From: Janibacter terrae NBRC 107853
GTDB taxonomy: Bacteria; Actinomycetota; Actinomycetes; Actinomycetales; Dermatophilaceae
Assembly (NCBI RefSeq): GCF_001591405.1
Contig: NZ_BCUV01000007.1
Coordinates: forward strand, 806,001 to 870,000
DNA: 64,000 bases
Reading direction: 5' to 3'
Shown here: in pieces, positions 55,822-63,088 of the stretch
How positions within the stretch are numbered: position 1 is the first letter of the stretch
Layout of the letters: each line of letters opens with the position of its first letter
The notes under the pieces: model-generated
What the model was told of the DNA's origin: nothing
Seen by the model: only the letters and a program-made list of their open reading frames with translations
Databases searched by the model: none
Program-made: the position numbers and the translations under genes

Positions 55822-57390
55822 TCAGGCACCTGCCTTCGTGTCGTCGGGGGTGGCGGTGTCGGCTGCGGCCTCGTCGTGCCAGGCCTGCCAGTTGCGGTGG
55901 TCGCGCGATCCGATGTACTCACCGGCGTCGCCGTCCTGCAGGCCGTACCACTCGAGCACCTCCGGCACGGTCGGGCCCCCGCAGTTGCCCTGGTAGATCT
56001 GGTGCACGGGCAGCCAGGCCTGGCGGTACTTCTCCGGCTCGCGCTCGAAGATCCACTGGCAGCCGTTGGAGCAGGTGTGGTAGATCTCGCCCTCGAACTC
56101 GGACTCGCGCTGGGCGAAGGTGGTCACGTCGCCGGGCTCGGTGAAGAGCATCGGCACCTGGCAGACCTGGCACAGCTGGGGCAGGCCCGGCGCGAAATGC
56201 CGTCCGCCGGCCTCGATGTTCTTCTTCTCCTTCTCCCAGAGCGGTCGGTAGTGGGTGTCGAAGGTGTCGGGGTAGGCCTGCGAGAGCCAGTCCATGTGCT
56301 CGTCGCTCGGAACGCTCGTCGTGAAGGCGGCCGCGAAGGAGAACTGGTAGAGGGTCCAGTACACCTGGTGGGAGAGGATGTCCTTCTCCTTGATGGCGTC
56401 CTCGACGTGGCGCGGAGGCGTGATGCCGTAGAAGGCGAGGTCCTCGAAGAGGCCACCGAGCATCTGCTCCTCGAAGTACAGCTCGAAGGACTCCTTCCAG
56501 CTCATGACCTTGCGCGGGAGCATGTAGTCGAGCATCTGGGCGACGAGTGCGGTGACGCGGTAGGAGCGCCAGAACCACTTGTCGATCCAGCCCTGGACGA
56601 TCGGGACGTTGGCCTCGTCCTGCTCGAGGAGGAACTTGATCGCCTCGAGGCCCAGGGTCATGTGCCGCGACTCGTCGGACTGCGCCGAGAAGCCGAAGGT
56701 CATCGTCGGCAGGTCGCCGTTGAAGGACGACCCGGACATGAAGGGCACGAAGAGCAGGTTGGTCAGCAGGTACTCGAAGGAGAAGCCGATCGCGATGAGG
56801 AACTCGAAGGGCCCGCAGGACAGTGCGTCCTCCATGAAGCTCTTGGGCACCGACAGGTACCAGACCCGGTCGTACTGCTCCGGCCAGTTGTGCAGGCCCG
56901 AGTAGTACTTGTTGTAGTTGGACAGGGTGTGGATCTCGGTCTGCATGTGACGGATCTCGTCGATCGACTGGCACAGTGCCGCAAACCGCGGGCCGGGTCC
57001 GGCGAAGTGCCGCGCCAGGTAGGCGAAGTGCCGGTGGGCGCCGTACTCGAGCGGGGTGACGCCCTGGATGAAGATCTTCATCGCGTTGAGGTAGCTCGCA
57101 TCGGTCAGGCCGAGGTGGCCCTGCCCCTGCGCGAAGCCGTCGAGGACGGCGTAGAGGCGCTTGTCCTTCTCGGCCTGGTACTTGCAGTAGGCGTCGATCG
57201 TCAGGCGGAAGGGGTCCTCCCAGGCCGCCCAGTCGTGGATCTTGATGCCCTCGTAGTCGAGGTGCGGGAACATCTCGTCCTTCTCGACGTAGGACGGCTC
57301 CCAGTCGAGGCCGCGGGTGAGGGCCTCGTAGCGGGCCTTCATCGACAGCTTCTTGGCCTTCTTCGTCTTCTTCTCCGGTGCAAGTGTCAT
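55822..57390 (-). CDS. dmpN: Phenol hydroxylase large oxygenase subunit (diiron)
   Basis: 522-residue catalytic subunit. The two EXXH diiron motifs are visible as IDEIRHMQTE (about residue 138) and QSDESRHMTLG (about 232), with further Glu ligands in LEYGAHRHFAY and the long helices. CQVCQVPM and CSNGCQWIF near the C-terminus form the second metal-binding Cys cluster seen in phenol hydroxylases. It hydroxylates phenol to catechol with O2. An AGGAG site lies 9 nt before the ATG. Confidence 0.96.
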   Translation of the reverse strand: MTLAPEKKTKKAKKLSMKARYEALTRGLDWEPSYVEKDEMFPHLDYEGIKIHDWAAWEDPFRLTIDAYCKYQAEKDKRLYAVLDGFAQGQGHLGLTDASYLNAMKIFIQGVTPLEYGAHRHFAYLARHFAGPGPRFAALCQSIDEIRHMQTEIHTLSNYNKYYSGLHNWPEQYDRVWYLSVPKSFMEDALSCGPFEFLIAIGFSFEYLLTNLLFVPFMSGSSFNGDLPTMTFGFSAQSDESRHMTLGLEAIKFLLEQDEANVPIVQGWIDKWFWRSYRVTALVAQMLDYMLPRKVMSWKESFELYFEEQMLGGLFEDLAFYGITPPRHVEDAIKEKDILSHQVYWTLYQFSFAAAFTTSVPSDEHMDWLSQAYPDTFDTHYRPLWEKEKKNIEAGGRHFAPGLPQLCQVCQVPMLFTEPGDVTTFAQRESEFEGEIYHTCSNGCQWIFEREPEKYRQAWLPVHQIYQGNCGGPTVPEVLEWYGLQDGDAGEYIGSRDHRNWQAWHDEAAADTATPDDTKAGA

Positions 57391-57429
57391 CGTGGGTCTC
57401 TCCTGTGGTCAACGGTGGTCGAGGTGTGA

Positions 57430-57488
57430 GGGCGCCGGGCGCCCGAGCCTCGAGACCTGATGCGGTCGGTTGGTCTGTCTGTCTGTCT
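57430..57488. other. dmpM-dmpN spacer with palindrome and GTCT microsatellite
   Basis: GGGCGCCGGGCGCCC (57430-57444) is a palindrome about a central G. GTCT is repeated four times at 57473-57488, ending on the dmpM stop codon. The 97-bp spacer holds no gene. Slippage in the repeat would alter only the 3' end of dmpM. Confidence 0.6.
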
Positions 57489-57802
57489 CAGTGGTCCCAG
57501 GCGATGACGATCTCGTCGTCGTCCCACTCCTGGATGTTGCCGAAGTAGCTGACGATCGCCATCTGGAACTCGTGCGTCTCCCACTCCCGGCCGACCTTCT
57601 CCTCGACCGTCTCCTGGTTGATCACGATCCGTCCGGGGGCGGTGATCCGCACGAGGCCGGGGGTGTGCATGACGGTGCACCCGGGGTTGTCGGCCTCGAT
57701 GGCCTCGATGACGGGCCTGTTGTTCTCCGACTCCTGGATGACGACGCCGACGTCGCGGACACCCTTCGTCTGCGGATCGTCTGCCGTGGTCTGCTCCTGC
57801 AT
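57488..57802 (-). CDS. dmpM: Phenol hydroxylase effector protein
   Basis: 104-residue cofactor-free coupling protein of the MmoB/DmpM family that activates the oxygenase. Conserved stretch VGVVIQESENNRPVIEAIEADNPG, then VRITAPGRIVIN and the C-terminal FQMAIVSYFGNIQEWDDDEIVIAWD. GAGAGGAG precedes the ATG. Position between dmpL and dmpN matches Pseudomonas order. Confidence 0.95.
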   Translation of the reverse strand: MQEQTTADDPQTKGVRDVGVVIQESENNRPVIEAIEADNPGCTVMHTPGLVRITAPGRIVINQETVEEKVGREWETHEFQMAIVSYFGNIQEWDDDEIVIAWDH

Positions 57803-57814
57803 GGCGCTCTCCTC

Positions 57815-58822
57815 TCAGGCGGCCGCGCCGGTGTGCGCAGCGCGCACCTCGGCGGCGGTCGTGGTGATCCGGTCGACGGCCGAGCTACCGCCGAGCAGCT
57901 CGTCGATGCGGGCGGCGAAGGGGGTGACGACCTCGAGCGCCGCGTCGACGGCGGCCGCGCCGTGCTCCGCGAGGAGGGCAGCATTGGTCGCACCGAGCTC
58001 GGGGTCCTCGCGCCAGGCCGTGTACAGCGCGTCGATCCACTTGCGGTTGTCGGCGAACCAGCTCGTCATGTGCTGCGCGACGAGCGAGTAGGCCGGCGCA
58101 CCGCCGACGACGGCCTGGTCATCGAGGTGCTGGTACAGCAGGTCGTACACGAGCCGGTCGACGGCGTCGAGACGCAAGAGCGCCAGACCCCAGTCGGTCT
58201 CGACGATGGTCTCCTCGGCCATCCGGCGCAGCCCCTGCAGGGGTGCGTCCTGCAGCCAGTGCTCCTTGGCCTCGGCGAGCAGGTCCGCCGTGCCGCCGCC
58301 GAGGGCGATGCCGACCCGGCTGAGGACCTGAGCATTGCCGACCCGGTCGAAGGCCGAGTAGGCAGCCGCCTGGGTCACCGTCGCGCCCCAGCCGAAGCGG
58401 GCCATCCCGCAGAGGATCAGCTGGCCGGCGCTCTCGAGGTGCCGCAGGGGCAGCACGAGCTCGGTGAGGACGCTGCGCCAGCCGTCGGGCAGACGCTCGA
58501 GCAAACCACGTGCCTCGATGTACTCGAGCGAGGTCGCGAAGGCCTCGTGGTGGCCGGAGCGGGCGGTGACGTAGGGGGCGTAGTAGTACTGCCGCGGGTC
58601 GAGGTAGCTGTAGGCATCGGTCAGCCGGAAGACGCTGTAGGAGTCGTCGAAGATCTCCCGCGTCGGGTCCCACGTCGGGCGGTACTGGAAGTGCTCCTTG
58701 GGCTGCACGTCGATGCTGCCCTCGATGTAGCGCGAGGCGGGCTTGTCGCCATAGCGCTTCGCGATGTGGGTGAAGGTCTGCCGCTGGGGTTCGATGACCT
58801 GGGTCTTGAGCTCGTACTGCAC
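57815..58822 (-). CDS. dmpL: Phenol hydroxylase beta (oxygenase) subunit
   Basis: 335-residue diiron-like beta subunit lacking the metal ligands. It starts QYELKTQVIEPQRQTFTHIA and has WDPTREIFDDSYSVFRLTDAYSYLDPRQYYYAPYV, both typical of DmpL. It holds the alpha subunit in the hydroxylase dimer. The GTG at 58822 is supported by AAGGAG 8 nt upstream. Confidence 0.93.
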   Translation of the reverse strand: MQYELKTQVIEPQRQTFTHIAKRYGDKPASRYIEGSIDVQPKEHFQYRPTWDPTREIFDDSYSVFRLTDAYSYLDPRQYYYAPYVTARSGHHEAFATSLEYIEARGLLERLPDGWRSVLTELVLPLRHLESAGQLILCGMARFGWGATVTQAAAYSAFDRVGNAQVLSRVGIALGGGTADLLAEAKEHWLQDAPLQGLRRMAEETIVETDWGLALLRLDAVDRLVYDLLYQHLDDQAVVGGAPAYSLVAQHMTSWFADNRKWIDALYTAWREDPELGATNAALLAEHGAAAVDAALEVVTPFAARIDELLGGSSAVDRITTTAAEVRAAHTGAAA

Positions 58823-58862
58823 TGGACGTTCTCCTTGGTCTGGTGGGCTGGCGAAGGGGGAG

Positions 58863-59315
58863 TCAGCTCGGCTGCGCGGTGCGCGTCGCCTGCGTCGGGG
58901 CGGTCTCCAGGAGCCGGACGAGCAGATCCGGCAGGGCGTCGGGACCGTCGAGCTCACGCTCGTCACCCCCTTCGTCGAAGGTGCCGACGAGACGACCGAC
59001 CGCTCGGCCGTCGGCGAAGGTCGTGGAGCACCGGGCACCGGCGTCACCGAAGGTCACGGTGAACGCCAGCTCGTTCGGGAGGGTCTCGTCGACGAGGCCG
59101 AGATGCTCGCGCTCGGACCCGAGGACGGCATTCGCCTCGCAGACGTACTGCTCGGCGAGCGACCGCAGGGCGACGTGCCGGTCGGCGCCGGTCCCGGTCG
59201 CCACCCGCTCGCTGATCCGGGTCCGCGGCACGGTGGACGGCCCCTGGGACAGCTGGCCCAGGTGCTGATGGGGCGTGCCGACGAGCTCGGCGACGCGCGT
59301 CATGAAGGGCGTCAT
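58863..59315 (-). CDS. Uncharacterised protein in the dmpK position of the phenol hydroxylase operon
   Basis: 150-residue soluble protein, first in the operon. DmpK of Pseudomonas is about 90 residues and assists iron loading; I see no clear similarity here. Readable features are MTPFMTRVAELVGTPHQHLG, an acidic centre (CEANAVLGSEREHLGLVDE) and a beta-rich part (NELAFTVTFGDAGARCSTTFADGRAVGRL). Two cysteines, no membrane segment. An AGGAG site lies 7 nt before the ATG. A DmpK-like assembly or an unrelated role are both open. Confidence 0.65.
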   Translation of the reverse strand: MTPFMTRVAELVGTPHQHLGQLSQGPSTVPRTRISERVATGTGADRHVALRSLAEQYVCEANAVLGSEREHLGLVDETLPNELAFTVTFGDAGARCSTTFADGRAVGRLVGTFDEGGDERELDGPDALPDLLVRLLETAPTQATRTAQPS

Positions 59316-59420
59316 GGCACCTCTCCTCGATGATCCGGGGACGAGGAGCGAGGTCCGCCCCACCACCCCGGCGTGGTCTGTCGTGGAGGCAACGTAGGCC
59401 GGGTGTGGCGCCCGCCACGA

Positions 59421-59454
59421 TCCGATGAGCGCAGTCGCTGTCCGCTCGGCGCAG
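59421..59454. promoter_or_regulatory. 20-bp-period direct repeat, candidate AraC/XylS operator
   Basis: TCCGATGAGCGCAG (59421-59434) and TCCGCTCGGCGCAG (59441-59454) match at 11 of 14 positions and are exactly two helical turns apart. Located between the phenol hydroxylase operon and the divergent AraC gene, the arrangement expected for an AraC-family activator. Confidence 0.6.
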
Positions 59455-59474
59455 GCACCCGTCAGCACATCGTT

Positions 59475-59491
59475 GTTCCCCGCTGCGGAAC
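59475..59491. promoter_or_regulatory. GTTCC-N7-GGAAC operator in the phenol hydroxylase/AraC spacer
   Basis: GTTCCCCGCTGCGGAAC, the same dyad as before dmpE and dmpQ. It lies 21 nt from the direct repeat, so an IclR and the AraC regulator may both act here. Confidence 0.65.
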
Positions 59492-59557
59492 GCCACCGGC
59501 CCCGTCGCCCTGGCGGGTCATCATCAAACGATCACGGATGATCGCGAGAGGAGTGCG

Positions 59558-60505
59558 ATGAGGCACCTTCTGCAGTCGGCACCCCGGTTCGAGGACTGGG
59601 AGGGGGTGCACGACGCCCTGTCCAATGCCTATTTCCCGCACGCGATGCACCCCAAGGCCGTGTCCGGGGCTGCTGCCTCGGGCATCGAGGTCGTCGACCT
59701 CGACAGCTGCCGGCTGGCCCGCATCAAGTTCGGCGCGACCGTGGGGATCGACTCGGACCACCCCGGTGCCGTGGCAGTCAACATCCCGCTGAGCGGTCAC
59801 CTCGCCTCCCGCATCGGCAGCATGAACTACGACGCCGCACCCGGTCGGGCCACGGCCTTCCCGGCCGACACCCCCGCACACATGCCGGCCTGGGCTCCTG
59901 ACCTCGTCGTCCTCGGCCTGCGCATCGACAGCGCGCACCTGCACCGTGAGAGCGAGCGGGTCTTCGCCCGCAAGGGCGTGCGGTTGCCGACCGACATCGA
60001 CCTGCGCACCCCGGCGGGGGCTGCGTGGTTGCGGATGGCGCGCACGACCTTCGACAACGCGCGCGAGAGCGGCGGGCTCCTCTACCAGGACCCCCAGGTC
60101 GCCGGTGCCGTCGCGAGCATGCTCGTCACCGGGCTGCTCCTCGCGGCCGTGCCCGAGGAGCCGACGGCCCGCGAGGCCCTGCGGCCGCGGCCCGTCCACC
60201 GCGCCGTCGCGGCGATGGAGGCCGACCCGGCCCGCGCGTGGACCCCGGCCGACCTCGCCGAGATCGCGGGCGTGAGCGTGCGGCGGCTGCAGCAGGCCTT
60301 CCGCGAGCACCTGGGCACGACGCCCTTCGCCCACCTGCACGACGTGCGGCTGGAGCGGATCCACGACGACCTCGTCCACGGGCGCGGCGCGAGCGTCACC
60401 GACGTCGCGCTCAGCTGGGGGGTCACCCACCTGGGCCGCTTCGCGGCGGCCTACCGGGCGCGGTACGGCGAGCTGCCGAGCCGGACCCTGGCCATGGCGA
60501 GCTGA
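59558..60505 (+). CDS. AraC-family regulator of the phenol hydroxylase operon
   Basis: 315-residue regulator. The N-terminal about 200 residues resemble the AraC-binding-like domain of XylS/AlkS-type proteins (FPHAMHPKAVSG, VAVNIPLSGHLASR). The C-terminal AraC domain is WTPADLAEIAGVSVRRLQQAFREHLGTTPFAHLHDVRLERIHDDL and VTDVALSWGVTHLGRFAAAYRARYG. GAGAGGAG supports the ATG at 59558. Divergence from the dmp hydroxylase operon suggests it is the phenol-responsive activator, in place of the NtrC-type DmpR of Pseudomonas. Confidence 0.88.
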   Translation: MRHLLQSAPRFEDWEGVHDALSNAYFPHAMHPKAVSGAAASGIEVVDLDSCRLARIKFGATVGIDSDHPGAVAVNIPLSGHLASRIGSMNYDAAPGRATAFPADTPAHMPAWAPDLVVLGLRIDSAHLHRESERVFARKGVRLPTDIDLRTPAGAAWLRMARTTFDNARESGGLLYQDPQVAGAVASMLVTGLLLAAVPEEPTAREALRPRPVHRAVAAMEADPARAWTPADLAEIAGVSVRRLQQAFREHLGTTPFAHLHDVRLERIHDDLVHGRGASVTDVALSWGVTHLGRFAAAYRARYGELPSRTLAMAS

Positions 60506-60536
60506 TCCCCCTTCGCCCGAGGCCGAAGGGGGATCA
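60503..60536. terminator. Hairpin overlapping the AraC stop codon
   Basis: TGATCCCCCTTCG and CGAAGGGGGATCA (13 bp) around 8 nt. The TGA at its left edge is the AraC stop codon. Another inverted pair of the abundant CGAAGGGG word. Confidence 0.7.
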
Positions 60537-60547
60537 CCGCTGACTCT

Positions 60548-60598
60548 GCATTGCCCTAGGGCAATGCAGACTTCTCGTGCACGTGCCTAGGGCAGTGC
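60548..60598. repeat. CCTAGG-type palindromes (one perfect, one degenerate)
   Basis: GCATTGCCCTAGGGCAATGC (60548-60567) is a perfect palindrome. GCACGTGCCTAGGGCAGTGC (60579-60598) is a degenerate copy overlapping the 3' end of the haem-binding-like gene. Same family as 52511-52604. Confidence 0.75.
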
Positions 60599-61021
60599 GG
60601 GGTGCACGGCGGCCGCGCCGGCGGACGCGACCTGCGCGTCCTCCTCGGCCGAGCCGCCCGACGCGCCGATCGCGCCGACGAGCTCGCCGTCGACGTGGAT
60701 CGGGACGCCGCCACCGAAGGCCGCGACCCCCGGGCGGTTGGCGATGCCGCGGATCACCGCGTCCTCACCGGCGAGCGCCTCGTAGAGCCCCGCCGTCGGT
60801 GCGCCGCCGAAGCCGGCGACCGTCCGGGCCTTGTCGATGGCGATCGGTCCGGAGTGGGCGAAGGCGCCGTCCATCCGGGCGAAGGTGAGCAGCGCGCCGC
60901 CGGGGTCGACGACCGCGATGTTCATCCGCAGGCCGTGCTCGGTGGCGTACGCCAGGGCAGCGGCGAGCGCCGCCCCGGCCCCCTCGAGGGTCAGGACGGC
61001 GCTGCGTCGGGTGTGGCTCAT
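60587..61021 (-). CDS. GlcG/HbpS-family (DUF336) protein in the catechol operon
   Basis: 144-residue protein of the DUF336 family: MNIAVVDPGGALLTFARMDGA, SGPIAIDKARTVAGFG and the C-terminal GGGVPIHVDGELVGAIGASGGSAEEDAQVA. HbpS members bind haem; others accompany aromatic-catabolic enzymes without a known role. No signal peptide is visible. The start overlaps the dmpB stop by one base, so it is the third gene of the dmpQ-dmpB unit. Confidence 0.85.
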   Translation of the reverse strand: MSHTRRSAVLTLEGAGAALAAALAYATEHGLRMNIAVVDPGGALLTFARMDGAFAHSGPIAIDKARTVAGFGGAPTAGLYEALAGEDAVIRGIANRPGVAAFGGGVPIHVDGELVGAIGASGGSAEEDAQVASAGAAAVHPALP

Positions 61022-61950
61022 CAGGTCAGGACGGTGGTGAAGCGCTCGTTGAGCTCACGCGCGTGGTAGAAGATGCCCTGCCCGATCTGGTCAACCGTCC
61101 AGACGTTCGTCGGGCGGTCGGGGAAGGCCAGGTACCCACCGGCGAAGACCTCGTTGCGGTTGCCGCTCGGGTCGAAGAAGTACGTCGTCTGACCACGGGT
61201 GATGCCGTGGCGGGTCGGCGTGACGTCGACCGCCACGTCGTCCATGGTGAACAGGTCGGCTGCGTGCCCGACCTGGCTCCAGTCGTCGAGCCTGAACGCG
61301 AAGTGGTGCAGCTTGCCCTGCGGGCCCCCGATGACGGCGAACTGGTGGATCTGGTTGTTCGACGTCAGCCAAGTGCCGGCGAGCTCGTGGTCGTCGTCGA
61401 GACTCGTCTGGATGCGCTCGGTCGCGTAGAAGTCGAAGACGTCCATGAGCATGCGCTCCATCGTCTTGGGGTCCTCGCAGGTGACGAGCGAGTGGTCCAG
61501 CGCGGGGACGCCCACACCGACGAGGTGACGGGGGAAGGGGTCGGGGTTGTGCGTGCCGACCTCGGTGCCGATGGCGGTCTGCGAGTGGTAGACCTCGAAG
61601 ACGTGGTCGCTCGGGGTGACGAAGCGGATGCCGTCGCCGACCTCCGGGTTCTCCCCCTTCGACATCCGCTCGACGGACACGCCGAAGGTCTTGGCCTTGG
61701 CCTCGATGTCATCGATGTCGCTCTCGTGCTCGACCTTCCAGCCGTACTTGACGACGCCGACGCCACCCTCCTCGAGCACGACGGAGTGGTGGTCCCACTC
61801 GTCCCAGCCCTTATAGAAGACGCGCTTGTTGCCCTCCGGGGAGACGTCCTCGAGGGTCTCGTACAGCCCAAGGGTCGACGCGTAGTGGTTCTTGGCCTCG
61901 GTCATGTCGGTGACACGCACGTGGGCGTAGCCCATTCGCATGATGCCCAT
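61021..61950 (-). CDS. dmpB: Catechol 2,3-dioxygenase
   Basis: 309-residue extradiol dioxygenase that opens catechol to 2-hydroxymuconic semialdehyde. The Fe(II) ligands are seen in the C-terminal domain: His in ALDHSLVTCED, His in KLHHFAFRLDD and Glu in GNRNEVFAGGY. The N-terminal domain is the non-metal vicinal-oxygen-chelate repeat. A GGAGG site precedes the ATG at 61950, 2 nt after the dmpQ stop. Confidence 0.96.
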   Translation of the reverse strand: MGIMRMGYAHVRVTDMTEAKNHYASTLGLYETLEDVSPEGNKRVFYKGWDEWDHHSVVLEEGGVGVVKYGWKVEHESDIDDIEAKAKTFGVSVERMSKGENPEVGDGIRFVTPSDHVFEVYHSQTAIGTEVGTHNPDPFPRHLVGVGVPALDHSLVTCEDPKTMERMLMDVFDFYATERIQTSLDDDHELAGTWLTSNNQIHQFAVIGGPQGKLHHFAFRLDDWSQVGHAADLFTMDDVAVDVTPTRHGITRGQTTYFFDPSGNRNEVFAGGYLAFPDRPTNVWTVDQIGQGIFYHARELNERFTTVLT

Positions 61951-61952
61951 AT

Positions 61953-62321
61953 CTACTGCTCCTCCGGGAGGGTTCGCTCGGGCTTGACGCGCTCGCGCTT
62001 GGCGGCGTTGATCTGGCCGAGCAGGGGGTTGACGAGGCGCAGGGACGCGTCTCGCATCTGGATCGTCAGGTCGACGTCGGGGACCGCACGGCAACTCAGG
62101 CAGGTGCCGTCGGTGCGTTCCTCCTTCGTCACGACCGAGTCGGCCACGGGTCGGTTGTACGTGAAGGAACCCTCGAGCACGTCGATCTTGCAGATACCGC
62201 AGCCGCCGCGTCGGCAGCCCACCGTGTAGGCGTAGCCGGCCTTCTGCAGGCCTGCCAGCACTGTGTCGTCGGGCGAGACGTGGATCTCGGTCCCCGACGG
62301 CTGCACGATGATCGTCGTCAC
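61953..62321 (-). CDS. dmpQ: Chloroplast-type ferredoxin (dioxygenase-reactivating)
   Basis: 122-residue [2Fe-2S] ferredoxin. Cluster ligands VGCRRGGCGICKID and a later Cys in CLSCRAVPD; there are more basic residues around the cluster than in photosynthetic ferredoxins, as in XylT/DmpQ. These proteins reduce the inactivated Fe(III) of catechol 2,3-dioxygenase. The C-terminal about 30 residues (RLVNPLLGQINAAKRERVKP) extend beyond the usual length. Confidence 0.9.
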   Translation of the reverse strand: MTTIIVQPSGTEIHVSPDDTVLAGLQKAGYAYTVGCRRGGCGICKIDVLEGSFTYNRPVADSVVTKEERTDGTCLSCRAVPDVDLTIQMRDASLRLVNPLLGQINAAKRERVKPERTLPEEQ

Positions 62322-62404
62322 CGAACACTCCTTCGTGGTCGCTCACGAGGCAACTGCGCCCCGTACCACGACTCTCTCCCATCGCCAGGGCGAAGGGGTA
62401 GACC

Positions 62405-62421
62405 GTTCCCCTGCGCGGAAC
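62405..62421. promoter_or_regulatory. GTTCC-N7-GGAAC operator of the dmpQ-dmpB operon
   Basis: GTTCCCCTGCGCGGAAC, 83 nt upstream of the dmpQ start, again flanked by C and G. Third exact copy in the cluster. Confidence 0.65.
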
Positions 62422-62449
62422 GACGACGGCGCCAAGGCGTCGCGTCCGG

Positions 62450-63088
62450 TCAGGGACGCCCGCCGGTCCCGATGGCCTCGCGGATGACGGTCTGGATCAT
62501 CGGGAGGAAGAGGTCGATGACCTCCGCGGCGGCGAAGTCGTCGAAAGCCTCGCCGGCGACGACCAGTCCCTCGGACAACGCCCGGACGAGCACGGCGACG
62601 TCCATCGTCAGCTGCGGGTCGGCCACCTGCCCCAGCGCCCGCTCGAGCCAGACGATGAGCATCGTCAGGGTCTGTGCCCGCACGTCGAGGTAGGCCTGTC
62701 GGGTCTGGCGGGTGTCCTCGCCCGTCTCCAGGAGCACCTGCATGCCGATGTTGAGAAAGCTCGGGCGCCGTCGCAGCGTCTCCTCCGTAGCCTGCAGGAT
62801 CTGCCCGACGTGGTCGAGCACGTCGCCGGGCTGCGCACCCCACCCGGGCGACTCGGCGAGCCAGCGGGCAAAGCTGGTGCGCACGACCTCGGCGAAGAGG
62901 GCGTCCTTGTCGCTGAAATACCAGTAGAGGCTCGAGACCGGCAGCCCGGAGCGCTTGCAGACGGCGGCGATCGTCGCGCCGGTGACACCACGCTCCCGGG
63001 CGACCTCGGCGGCGGCGACGAGGATCCGGTCACGGGAGGCCAGGCCCGGGTCCTTGGGGTCGGCCGCGCCGGTCGGCCTGCCGCTCAT
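62450..63088 (-). CDS. TetR-family regulator (second of a two-gene unit)
   Basis: 212-residue regulator. Helix-turn-helix region ILVAAAEVARERGVTGATIAAVCKRSGLPVSSLYWYFSDKDALFAEVV. C-terminal ligand domain of TetR_C type (FLNIGMQVLLETGED). Overlaps the preceding TetR gene by 4 nt, so the two proteins are made together and may form heterodimers or a cascade. Upstream of the dmpQ-dmpB operon. Confidence 0.88.
   Translation of the reverse strand: MSGRPTGAADPKDPGLASRDRILVAAAEVARERGVTGATIAAVCKRSGLPVSSLYWYFSDKDALFAEVVRTSFARWLAESPGWGAQPGDVLDHVGQILQATEETLRRRPSFLNIGMQVLLETGEDTRQTRQAYLDVRAQTLTMLIVWLERALGQVADPQLTMDVAVLVRALSEGLVVAGEAFDDFAAAEVIDLFLPMIQTVIREAIGTGGRP

Noticed and set aside
58863-59315. Naming this gene dmpK
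   Set aside because: Position fits, but length and visible sequence do not resemble DmpK.
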